Assembly (NCBI GenBank): GCA_963676845.2
Contig: CAXXKK010000011.1
Location: 124,001-188,000, forward strand
Direction of reading: 5' to 3'
Length of the DNA stretch: 64,000 nucleotides
From: G963662675 sp963676845
GTDB lineage: Bacteria; Bacteroidota; Bacteroidia; Bacteroidales; Prolixibacteraceae
In this document: positions 52,733-60,999 of the stretch, in pieces
How the letters are laid out: the number at the start of each line of letters is the position of its first letter
Position numbering within the stretch: the stretch's first letter is position 1
Position numbers and translations under genes: made by a program
The notes under the pieces: generated by a model
Database searches by the model: none
What the model was told of the DNA's origin: nothing
Seen by the model: only the letters and a program-made list of their open reading frames with translations

Positions 52733-54420
52733 TCAAATTCTTTCCGAAATTACTCTTCCTTTTTCAAAGATAGAAGAAAAAGCATCTGGAGAATTAATCA
52801 CATCAATAGCCTGCTTAACACCTTTATCATCTTTTATTGCAGCTCTAATAGCTCCTTTCTGAAAATAATAACGGGTTATAATTTCATCAACCAACAACTC
52901 ATCAATTTCGTCCCTAAACTGATCTAAATCCCGGTCAAGTTCATGATCGATTTTTCCTTCCAAATTAGCAAACTCTTCTTTGGCTATATCGTAATATTTT
53001 TCCTTTTGGGCAACTTCCATAAATTCCTTGAACATTGCCTGGGTTTGTGACTCATAAGTAAATTCATTTTCCTTGATGAAAGCTTTGAAATCATCAAAAA
53101 TTTCATCGGTAATTTCAAACTCTTCAGGAGAAGGTATCAACTCATGCTCATTCGCAAATTTTGTCGCAAAATCGAAAAACATAAAATCATTTACCAGCCC
53201 CACGCTTAAAGTGCTTACATAATCCAGGTCAACTTTCACATCAGGAACAATTCCACCCCCATCATAAACCTTACGACCATTTTTTGTAGTAAATTCTGAG
53301 ATAAGAGAATCCGGAACATTCCCAACACTTCCATCAGGGTTTCGGTGTGAATAATCCAATGCCTGAATACATCTTCCACTTGGAATATAATATTTAGCGG
53401 TAGTAACTTTCAATTTTGTATTATAACTTAAATCACGGGTGGTTTGTACTAATCCTTTTCCAAAAGTACGTGTTCCCACAATTGCAGCCCTGTCAAGATC
53501 CTGTAATGCGCCAGAAAACAATCTCCGATGCCGATGCCGAATTACTATTCACTAACACCGCAAGAGGCATAATGGTATCTACAGGATTTGAGGTTGCTTT
53601 ATATACATTGTCCCACTGAGAAACTTTTCCACGGGTACTTACAACTTCTTCACCCTTAGGAACGAAAAGATTCACAATTTTCACGGCTTCCATTAATAAA
53701 CCTCCGGGATTAGAACGAAGATCAAGAATTAAATTCTCAGCACCTTCCTGATCTCTCAACACAGTAAATGCCTTTTTTACCTCATCACTACATCCTTCAG
53801 TAAAATTTGAAAGCATGATATATCCGGTTTTATCATCTACCATACCGTAATACGAAACTGCATCAATCTGAATATTAGCTCTAATGACTGTAACATCCAA
53901 AGGCTTTTTTTCGCCATAACGCTGAATTTTTAACTTCACAGGCTGATTGGCTTGTCCTTTAAGAAGAGAGCTAACGTCTTCTGTCGTCATGTTTTCAGTT
54001 GATTTTCCGGAAACCTCCAGAATTACATCTCCAGCCTTAAGTCCTGCTTTATCAGCCGGGAACCCTTCATAGGGTTCATTAATAATCACATCATCCCCAT
54101 GTTTGCTAATTACAGCTCCTATACCTGCATATTCTCCCCGTTGTCATAAAACGAAAATCTTCAATCTCAGACTCTGGAATATAGTTAGTATAGGGGTCAA
54201 GAGTCATAAGCATATCATCAATGCTGGTCTTCACTAAATCATTCGGATTTATATCATCTACATAGAATGTATTTAATTCCCGGATTAGCGTGTAATAAAT
54301 ATCCAGGTTTTTATCTATCTGAAAAAGTTTCTCATCACGGGTGAGTCCCGTAAAAACAACCAGTAGCGCCATTAATGAAGCTACAATAATTCCTGTTCTC
54401 TTAATTACTTTCTTTTTCAT
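52733..54420 (-). CDS. S41-family C-terminal processing protease (two frame breaks)
   Basis: Three partial frames join into one 561-residue protein. Its N-terminus is a membrane anchor (VIKRTGIIVASLMALLVVF). The first break is in CCCC at 54136-54139, after EDFRFMTTG, and the text resumes as EYAGIGAVISKHGDDV. The PDZ domain follows (PYEGFPADKAGLKAGDVILEVSGKS). The second break is in AAAA at 53515-53518, exactly at the catalytic block NSNSASASEIV, which resumes SGALQDLDRAAIVGTRTFGKGLVQ (Ser/Lys dyad). Each is repaired by removing one base. The protease probably trims periplasmic proteins. Two losses in one gene could mean real decay, but the wider pattern favours sequence error. Confidence 0.85.
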
Positions 54421-54629
54421 TGCTTTGTATTATTTAATCGACAAACGACAAAGGTAATAAAGCTTTATATAAAACCTCTCTATGGCATTCTGTCAATTCG
54501 TTAAATATTCTTAATTACTGAAATTGAAGAACTTTCTATTATTAATTAAACCATTTTTCATGTCCTTAGTTTGAAAATTTTCTGAAATAAAAGGTATAAA
54601 ATTCAAAAACAGAAACAACATCGTTACCT

Positions 54630-55139
54630 CTATCGTTCTACATAAAATCGCCATTTTTTGCTCACCCATGGTTCTCCGGCATAATGAATACCAACCCGGG
54701 GAGTCTCATGATATTGAGTCACAAGCTCGGCATCTTCCAGCCAAATTCGTTCAGATGTTTCAAGATTTTCACCATAAAAAGAACGATCTAACTGCAGCTC
54801 TCTTCCCAGTTTCCCCGGTCCATCCCAACCATCTAATCCTCTTATCAACACAGCAGATGCATCATCTTCATTTCCAGTCACAAAATTAAGCAACCAGTAT
54901 TGTCCGTATATCAAATAAACATATATCATTCCCCCTTCATGATACATGATCTCTGTCCTGCTGGTTCTTCCTTTACTGGCATGACAAGCTAAATCTACTT
55001 GTCCACAATAAGCTTCTGTTTCCGTAATGAAGTATCTTCTTTGTTCTCCATTTGAGAATTTCCGAACAATAATTTTCCCCAGCAACTCTTTTGCCACCTG
55101 AACTGTATCCCTCCTAAAAAAATTATTTTTCAATCGCAT
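54630..55139 (-). CDS. DNA-3-methyladenine glycosylase (AAG/MPG type)
   Basis: The 169-residue protein has the alkyladenine glycosylase fold: FFRRDTVQVAKELLGKIIVRKF at the start, the catalytic Glu in ITETEAYCGQVDLACHASKGRT, YVYLIYGQYWLLNFVTG, and AVLIRGLDGWDGPGKLGRELQLD. It removes alkylated purines from DNA. It is somewhat shorter than typical family members, mainly at the C-terminus, but ends in a plausible WRFYVER strand. A -7 box TAATTTTG lies on the minus strand at 55206-55199. Confidence 0.92.
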   Translation of the reverse strand: MRLKNNFFRRDTVQVAKELLGKIIVRKFSNGEQRRYFITETEAYCGQVDLACHASKGRTSRTEIMYHEGGMIYVYLIYGQYWLLNFVTGNEDDASAVLIRGLDGWDGPGKLGRELQLDRSFYGENLETSERIWLEDAELVTQYHETPRVGIHYAGEPWVSKKWRFYVER

Positions 55140-55273
55140 TATAAGCCTGTTTAAAACATATAAACTGAATATTCTGTTTTCATCATTTAATTAAGTTGCA
55201 AAATTACAAACTAATTAAAGAGGTTAAAGATTGGAAATCTTTGTGTTAATTTTCTTTTTGCTACATTATATCG

Positions 55274-55304
55274 CTTGCATTTTAGAAAAAAACAGATACT
55301 TTTG
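55274..55304 (+). promoter_or_regulatory. Promoter of the rplM-rpsI-rpsB-tsf cluster
   Basis: CTTG at 55274-55277, 19 bases, then TACTTTTG at 55297-55304, followed by CAGTCC, as in the tRNA-Glu promoter. It leaves an untranslated leader of about 155 bases before the rplM start, long enough for autoregulation by a ribosomal protein. Confidence 0.8.
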
Positions 55305-55468
55305 CAGTCCCGATTATTGTCCGTACTTACAGTTCGTATAAATAATTGAAAATGTTGAGAGTAGGATGGTTATCAACAAGCCCGATGTTAATAACTTGAA
55401 AACACTATAACAAATTGAGCTGTAAGTTATTGCAACTTTTTAGTATTAAATAAAAAAATTAAAAGCAA

Positions 55469-55928
55469 GTGGATACTTTATCTTACAAAACCGTTTCAGC
55501 CAATAGTGCTACGGTAAACAAAGAATGGGTTCTTGTTGATGCAACAGATATGCCTCTTGGACGTTTAGCCAGCGCTGTAGCAAAAATGTTGCGTGGAAAA
55601 CACAAACCTAATTTTACTCCTCATACTGATTGTGGAGACAATGTAATTGTAATTAACGCAGAGAAAGTTAAAACTAACTGGAAACAAGTTAAACGACAAA
55701 GTTTACCTGCGTTATACTGGCTACCCAGGTGGTCAACGATCTCAAACTCCTTCAGAAATTTTGAAAAAATATCCTGAAAGGTTAGTTGAAAAAGCAGTGA
55801 AAGGAATGTTACCTAAGAACCGTCTTGGACGCGCTATCTACGGTAATATGAAAGTGTATGTTGGTCCTGAGCACAAGCAAGAAGCTCAAAACCCAAAAGT
55901 AATTGATCTTAATACAATTAAATTATAA
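55469..55928 (+). CDS. rplM: 50S ribosomal protein L13 (frame broken by one extra A)
   Basis: The gene reads from a GTG at 55469 (MDTLSYKTVSANSATVNKEW). The family block GRLASAVAKMLRGKHKPNFTPHTDCGDNVIVINAEKV is intact. The frame is lost in AAAA at 55670-55673. With three A it continues LTGNKLNDKVYLRYTGYPGG and, after KKYPERLVEKAVKGMLPKN, ends at 55928, giving 152 residues, normal for L13. L13 is essential for 50S assembly, so this is almost certainly a sequence error. rpsI follows after two bases. Confidence 0.93.
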
Positions 55929-55930
55929 CA

Positions 55931-56317
55931 ATGGAAGTAGTAAACACCTTAGGACGTAGAAAAGAAGCCGTTGCCCGCATTTATGTTACTGAAGGCAAAG
56001 GAAATGTTACCATTAACAAAAGGGACTTAAAAGAATATTTCCCAAATGGTACACTACAGTATATTGTTATGCAGCCACTAAATCTTCTAGGTGTAGCTGA
56101 CCAATACGATATTAAAGTGAACCTTGATGGTGGTGGTATTAAAGGCCAGGCCGAAGCAACTCGCTTAGCGATTGCAAGAGCAATGGTTGAAATTAATCCG
56201 GAATCAAAATCAGAATTGAAACGCGCAGGCTTTATGACCCGTGATCCACGTGAAATTGAACGTAAAAAACCAGGTCAACCAAAAGCACGCAAACGCTTCC
56301 AATTCTCAAAACGTTAA
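55931..56317 (+). CDS. rpsI: 30S ribosomal protein S9
   Basis: The 128-residue protein has the S9 start (MEVVNTLGRRKEAVARIYVTEGKG), the GGGIKGQAEATRLAIARAMVE block and the basic C-terminal tail that ends in KRFQFSKR and reaches the P-site tRNA. It lies between rplM and rpsB. Confidence 0.97.
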   Translation: MEVVNTLGRRKEAVARIYVTEGKGNVTINKRDLKEYFPNGTLQYIVMQPLNLLGVADQYDIKVNLDGGGIKGQAEATRLAIARAMVEINPESKSELKRAGFMTRDPREIERKKPGQPKARKRFQFSKR

Positions 56318-56422
56318 TATATTATTTAATAACAAATGTGGATCTGAAACAACTGAGACTCCCCAATTTAGAGGGACTACCCAGATGTTGCTTTTCAACA
56401 AAGTTTTAAAAAAAGTAAAAAG

Positions 56423-57247
56423 ATGCCAAGAACAGATTTTCAAGAATTACTTGATGCAGGTGTACACTTTGGTCACCTGAAAAGAAAGTGGAATCCAAAC
56501 ATGGCTCCATACATTTTCATGGAGAAAAATGGAATTCACATTATCGACTTGCAAAAGACAGCTGTAAAAATAGATGAAGCAGCAAGTGCCATCAAACAAA
56601 TTGCCAAATCGGGACGCAAAGTATTATTTGTTGCAACAAAGAAACAAGCAAAAGAAATTGTTGCAGATACAGTTGGCAATGTAAATATGCCTTACGTTGT
56701 AGAGCGTTGGCCTGGTGGTATGCTTACAAACTTCCCAACAATCCGCAAAGCGGTTAAGAAAATGATCTCCATCGATAAAATGATGAAAGACAACAGCAGT
56801 TGGGATAGCTTGTCAAAACGTGAAAAGTTGCAAATTACCCGTCAGCGTGCAAAACTTGAAAAAGTATTAGGAAGTATCTCGGACTTAAATCGTCTTCCTG
56901 CTGCTTTATTTGTTGTTGACGTATTAAAAGAAAAAATCGCTGTTCGTGAAGCTCAAAAATTAGGAATCCCTGTATTTGCAATGGTAGATACAAACTCTAA
57001 CCCTGAGCCAATCGACTTTGTAATTCCTGCAAACGATGATGCTTCTCAATCAATTCGTTTGATTGTTCGCATTATGTGTGATGCTGTTGCTGAAGGCTTA
57101 AACGAACGTAAAGCTGAACGCGAAAAGGAAACTGAAAATCAAGAAGCTTCTAAGAAAGCTAAATCAAAATCTAAAAAATCATCAGCTAAAGTTAAAGATA
57201 GCGAAGACAGTGTTGAAGAGGTAGCTGCTGATGATTCGGAAGAATAA
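56423..57247 (+). CDS. rpsB: 30S ribosomal protein S2
   Basis: The 274-residue protein has the S2 blocks LLDAGVHFGHLKRKWNPNMAPYI, VLFVATKKQAKEIV, YVVERWPGGMLTNFPTIRK, and PVFAMVDTNSNPEPIDFVIPANDDA. The last 40 residues are a Lys/Glu/Ser-rich extension, common in this phylum. It is followed 31 bases later by tsf, the usual order. Confidence 0.97.
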   Translation: MPRTDFQELLDAGVHFGHLKRKWNPNMAPYIFMEKNGIHIIDLQKTAVKIDEAASAIKQIAKSGRKVLFVATKKQAKEIVADTVGNVNMPYVVERWPGGMLTNFPTIRKAVKKMISIDKMMKDNSSWDSLSKREKLQITRQRAKLEKVLGSISDLNRLPAALFVVDVLKEKIAVREAQKLGIPVFAMVDTNSNPEPIDFVIPANDDASQSIRLIVRIMCDAVAEGLNERKAEREKETENQEASKKAKSKSKKSSAKVKDSEDSVEEVAADDSEE

Positions 57248-57278
57248 TTGCTCATTATAAAAAATAAAAACTAAAATT

Positions 57279-58106
57279 ATGGCAATTTCTGCTGCAGATG
57301 TAATGAAGTTGCGTAAAGCAACTGGCGCCGGTATGATGGATTGTAAAAAAGCATTAGCCGACGCAGACGGTGAATTTGACCGCGCCGTTGAAATTATTCG
57401 TGAAAAAGGTAAACTAGTAGCAAGTAAACGTTCAGACCGTGAAGCTTCTGAAGGTGCAGCTCTTGCAAAAGTTAGTGATGATAATAAGTTTGGGGCAATT
57501 GTTGTTCTTAACTGCGAAACAGACTTTGTTGCGAAAAACGAAGGATTTGTTGAACTAACAGGTAAGTTTCTGGATTTAGCTATTGCTGAGAAACCAGCTG
57601 ATCTTGACGCTGTAAAAGCATTGACTATGGACGGCCGCTCAGTAGCTGATCTCGTGGTTGAACAAACTGGTGTTATTGGTGAGAAACTAGATCTTTCTTA
57701 CTATGCAAAAGTTGAAGCTGAATCAGTGATTGCTTACATTCACCCAGGAAATAAACTAGCTACTTTAGTTGGTTTTAACCAGGAAAATGTAGATGGACAA
57801 GTTGCAAAGGACATTGCAATGCAAGTTGCTGCAATGAACCCTGTCGCTGTTGATAAAGATTCAGTTCCTCAAGAAGCAATTGATAAAGAATTAGAAATTG
57901 CAAAAGAGAAATATCGTCAGGAAGGTAAACCAGAGGCAATGCTTGAAAAAATTGCACAAGGTTCTTTAAACAAATTCTTCAAAGATAATACATTGTTGAA
58001 CCAGGCTTTTGTGAAAGACAACAAATCGTCTGTAAAAGATTATTTGAATTCAAACAGCAAAGGACTTACAGTTACTTCTTTTGTTCGTTTTGCATTGTCT
58101 GAATAA
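57279..58106 (+). CDS. tsf: Elongation factor Ts
   Basis: EF-Ts exchanges GDP for GTP on EF-Tu. The 275-residue protein has the N-terminal UBA-like helices (VMKLRKATGAGMMDCKKALADADGEFDRAVEIIREKG), then the core with VVLNCETDFVAKNEGFVEL and the second half domain with VIAYIHPGNKLATLVGF. The C-terminal helix pair ends in SFVRFALSE. It is the last gene of the ribosomal cluster, followed by a terminator. Confidence 0.97.
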   Translation: MAISAADVMKLRKATGAGMMDCKKALADADGEFDRAVEIIREKGKLVASKRSDREASEGAALAKVSDDNKFGAIVVLNCETDFVAKNEGFVELTGKFLDLAIAEKPADLDAVKALTMDGRSVADLVVEQTGVIGEKLDLSYYAKVEAESVIAYIHPGNKLATLVGFNQENVDGQVAKDIAMQVAAMNPVAVDKDSVPQEAIDKELEIAKEKYRQEGKPEAMLEKIAQGSLNKFFKDNTLLNQAFVKDNKSSVKDYLNSNSKGLTVTSFVRFALSE

Positions 58107-58129
58107 TAATTCATATTGACACGATATAT

Positions 58130-58159
58130 AAAAGGCTTTCCGTTTGGAAAGCCTTTTTT
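58130..58159. terminator. Bidirectional terminator after tsf
   Basis: AAAAGGCTTTCC and GGAAAGCCTTTT form a perfect 12-bp stem with a GTTT loop, then more T. It also serves the convergent epimerase gene. Confidence 0.88.
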
Positions 58160-58163
58160 GTAT

Positions 58164-59168
58164 CTAGAGTTTTTCCATTTTTCCTGAAATTATCCCACTT
58201 TCAGCAAACCATTCAAGTGCATCTTCAATTGCAATTTCAATTGGAGTTTGTGGCAAATCCAATTTTCGCACTGCTTTCTCTGAAGAATAAAAATACTCAG
58301 AAGAAAGAAGCTTTGCATTGACGGAATTGAAGTCAGAATGCTTTCCTGTCATCTTACTCCAAATATCAGCCCCATAACCAGCCAGCTTCAAAGATATACT
58401 TGGAAGCTTAATCTGATGTTGTGGATATCCACATACAGACTTCATCTTGTCATAAAAAGAGCTCAGATAAAGATTTTCATTTCCCAGGAGATAACATTCC
58501 CCCAGCTCTCCTTTTTCAATTGAGTTTACAATTGCTGTTGCCACATCCTCTACATGAATAAAGTTCTTCCCTCCAACAGGAACAGGCATGAATCTTCTTC
58601 TATATGACATAAGTAAAATCTGTCCGGAACTGGGTTTGCTATCATATTTCCCCAACATAAAAGTTGGATTTACAACAACTACAGGAAAATTATAATTCTT
58701 ATAAAATTGAAGAACATGCTGTTGAGCTTCATATTTACTACGCATGTAATTTGAGCAATACTGGAAATCACTAAACGGGGAGTACTCATTCCCGGGATTC
58801 TCTTTTGTCCCGGGAGAGAAAGCATTGGATGAACCCACATAAATAAATCGATCAACACCAGCGTTTAAACTTAGCTCAAGCAATAAATCTGTTCCATCAA
58901 CATTAATTGCTTTATGTGATTCATAAGAACCTTGCTTTTGAGAGGTAGAAGATGCTGCATGAATAACAATTTCACATCCTTCCAAAGCCTTCCGGACATC
59001 TGTCGAATTCAAAAAATTCCCTTCAATCAAGTTAATATCAATCCCTTTTAATGAAATCAGATTACTGGTCGGACGAACAATGGCATTAACCTCAATTCCT
59101 CGTTTTAGAAGATGCCTGGCAATATTGCTGCCTAATAAGCCATTTGCCCCAGTGAGTAAAACTCTCAT
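58164..59168 (-). CDS. NAD-dependent epimerase/dehydratase family protein
   Basis: The 334-residue extended SDR has the dinucleotide loop LLTGANGLLGSNIARHLL, VIHAASSTSQKQGSYE, and the active-site Y-x-x-x-K as YMRSK (NYMRSKYEAQQ). A C-terminal substrate domain carries GKNFIHVEDVATAIVNSI. Relatives act on nucleotide sugars, dihydroflavonols or 3-beta-hydroxysteroid-like compounds; the substrate is not clear. Its start overlaps the end of the SDR gene by 4 bp, so they are coupled. Confidence 0.88.
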   Translation of the reverse strand: MRVLLTGANGLLGSNIARHLLKRGIEVNAIVRPTSNLISLKGIDINLIEGNFLNSTDVRKALEGCEIVIHAASSTSQKQGSYESHKAINVDGTDLLLELSLNAGVDRFIYVGSSNAFSPGTKENPGNEYSPFSDFQYCSNYMRSKYEAQQHVLQFYKNYNFPVVVVNPTFMLGKYDSKPSSGQILLMSYRRRFMPVPVGGKNFIHVEDVATAIVNSIEKGELGECYLLGNENLYLSSFYDKMKSVCGYPQHQIKLPSISLKLAGYGADIWSKMTGKHSDFNSVNAKLLSSEYFYSSEKAVRKLDLPQTPIEIAIEDALEWFAESGIISGKMEKL

Positions 59169-59971
59169 GAATGATTCTTATTAAATTCTCTCTTAAAAAT
59201 GAAAGTTCCAACGTTTAGCCTAAAGCTAACCGGGACTAAACGAATAACGACAGAATTAAAATGATTTAAGAATCCGGGGATAATCACAGATTTCCCCTTT
59301 AGCAATTTCCGAATTGCGATGCGGGCAATACGTTCGGGTGATAATATGGACATTCTCACATACGAACTTTGGTTATTAATTCTTTTCCTGACATCTGAAT
59401 TTGTACGAATAGGTCCCGGGTTCAACACACTCACATTAATATTTGAGTTTTTCAATTCGGCTCTTAACCCTCTTGAAAAATGATAGATAAAAGCTTTTGA
59501 GGCCGGATAAATAGTTTTGTAAGGAACTGGTGAGAATGCAGCCAGGCTTGAGACATTTAAAATGTATCCTTTTTCATGTTTTTGCAATTCAGGAAGTAAG
59601 AGTCTGGTTAGCAAAACCATAGCACGAATATTCAGTTGAATGATATCATTTAAGTAATTCAATTCTGAATCTTCAAATAAATGAGTACCTCCAATACCTG
59701 CATTATTAATGAGCATATTAATGCTGTAATTATCTCTAATCCATCTCGCAATTTCTTCAACAGAATCCCGAATGGTAAGATCTTCTTCTCTAAAAATTAC
59801 ACTAACCTTAAATTGAATGATTAACTCTTTAGCCAACTCGTCTAAATTCTCGTTGGGTAAAGAAACCAAAATTAAGTTCATGCCCCTTCCGGCGCATTCA
59901 ATTGCCAACTGTTTTCCCAAACCGGTACTTGCTCCGGTAATGAGCGTATATTTTGTTTCACTTGTCATCAA
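59165..59971 (-). CDS. Short-chain dehydrogenase/reductase
   Basis: The 268-residue classical SDR has cofactor motif TGASTGLGKQLAIE, NNAGIGGTHLFED, VSSLAAFSPVPYKTIYPASKAF with the catalytic Ser and YxxxK (YPASK), and NPGPIRTNSD. The C-terminus is hydrophobic and basic (VVIRLVPVSFRLNVGTF), compatible with membrane association. It is the first gene of a two-gene operon with the epimerase. The pair may work on a lipid or isoprenoid alcohol, by inference only. Confidence 0.9.
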   Translation of the reverse strand: MMTSETKYTLITGASTGLGKQLAIECAGRGMNLILVSLPNENLDELAKELIIQFKVSVIFREEDLTIRDSVEEIARWIRDNYSINMLINNAGIGGTHLFEDSELNYLNDIIQLNIRAMVLLTRLLLPELQKHEKGYILNVSSLAAFSPVPYKTIYPASKAFIYHFSRGLRAELKNSNINVSVLNPGPIRTNSDVRKRINNQSSYVRMSILSPERIARIAIRKLLKGKSVIIPGFLNHFNSVVIRLVPVSFRLNVGTFIFKREFNKNHS

Positions 59972-60159
59972 CCTGAATAATTATAATATTAGAAACCATC
60001 AAGATTTTCTTTTATTATAGAAAAGAATCAATTCAATAAATTGTTTAGGAATAAGGCTTGGGTTTTTAACAAATATAAGTCATTCAATATGGATTTCCTT
60101 GTAAGAAAGAATATTGCATCAATTAGTGCAAAACACAAAAATCCTGGATTTATTGAATT

Positions 60160-60918
60160 TTAAATCAAACCAAGTTTATACGCATGCTGAACAGCTTCTG
60201 TAGTATTGCTCACTTCCAGTTTTTCAATGATACGCTGGCGATGTGTATTCACTGTATTTACAGATATGTACAACTTATCCGCTATTTGCTTGCTTATTAG
60301 TCCTTTTGCCAAAAGTTGAAGGATTTCCTGTTCTCTCAAGCTCAATTTTGACACAGGCTTTTTTTCAGGAAAATGATACAATTCTCCTGTTTTTGTATTG
60401 ATTAACCGATAACGACATAAACTATCCATATCCTGATCTGGTGATAAATCCATGATACTGAGTCCCAGCCAAACATTTCCATTTTCATCAAGTTCAAGTA
60501 GTTTATGTTGTTCAATCACCCTTACATATTCTCCTTTTTTCCCCAATGTTCGATAGTCCATTACCATCTTGTAATGTTCCATATTATGGCGATCTTCTTT
60601 TTTTACTTTTAAAAGTAATTCAAAGAAATCGAAAGATGCTTCCTCCAAATGATTTCGATCCTCCGGATGCATCCGGGCATCCATATACTCACTACCAGGC
60701 TTTGCGGCTTCAATAATATCCCAACCTAAAAGATTAATAAAATTAGAAGAAACATAAGCGTGTCGCAGTTCAGCTAAATCAAAGATTGAAATTGCGCTAT
60801 TATGTACCCCTTTTATTGACTCTAAAAAATCAATATGCTTTTGTAGAATTGAATAATCCAATTTATCCTTTTCAAATTGTTGACTGTTCCAATGAGCTTC
60901 TTCCATGTTTCCGGTCAT
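60160..60918 (-). CDS. PAS-LuxR transcriptional regulator
   Basis: The 252-residue protein has a PAS-like sensor at about 30-165 (YVSSNFINLLGWDIIEAA, MHPEDRNHLEE, WLGLSIMDLSPDQD). It ends with a LuxR-type helix-turn-helix: LSLREQEILQLLAKGLISKQIADKLYISVNTVNTHRQRIIEKL. There is no receiver domain. It is divergent from a TonB-dependent receptor gene with 81 bases between the start codons, so regulation of that gene is plausible. Confidence 0.88.
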   Translation of the reverse strand: MTGNMEEAHWNSQQFEKDKLDYSILQKHIDFLESIKGVHNSAISIFDLAELRHAYVSSNFINLLGWDIIEAAKPGSEYMDARMHPEDRNHLEEASFDFFELLLKVKKEDRHNMEHYKMVMDYRTLGKKGEYVRVIEQHKLLELDENGNVWLGLSIMDLSPDQDMDSLCRYRLINTKTGELYHFPEKKPVSKLSLREQEILQLLAKGLISKQIADKLYISVNTVNTHRQRIIEKLEVSNTTEAVQHAYKLGLI

Positions 60919-60999
60919 TATACTGATTTTTCAGTATTGATAAAAATAGACTTTAAAAAGATCTTTGACAAGTAAACATTTTAATAGAAAACAGAAACA

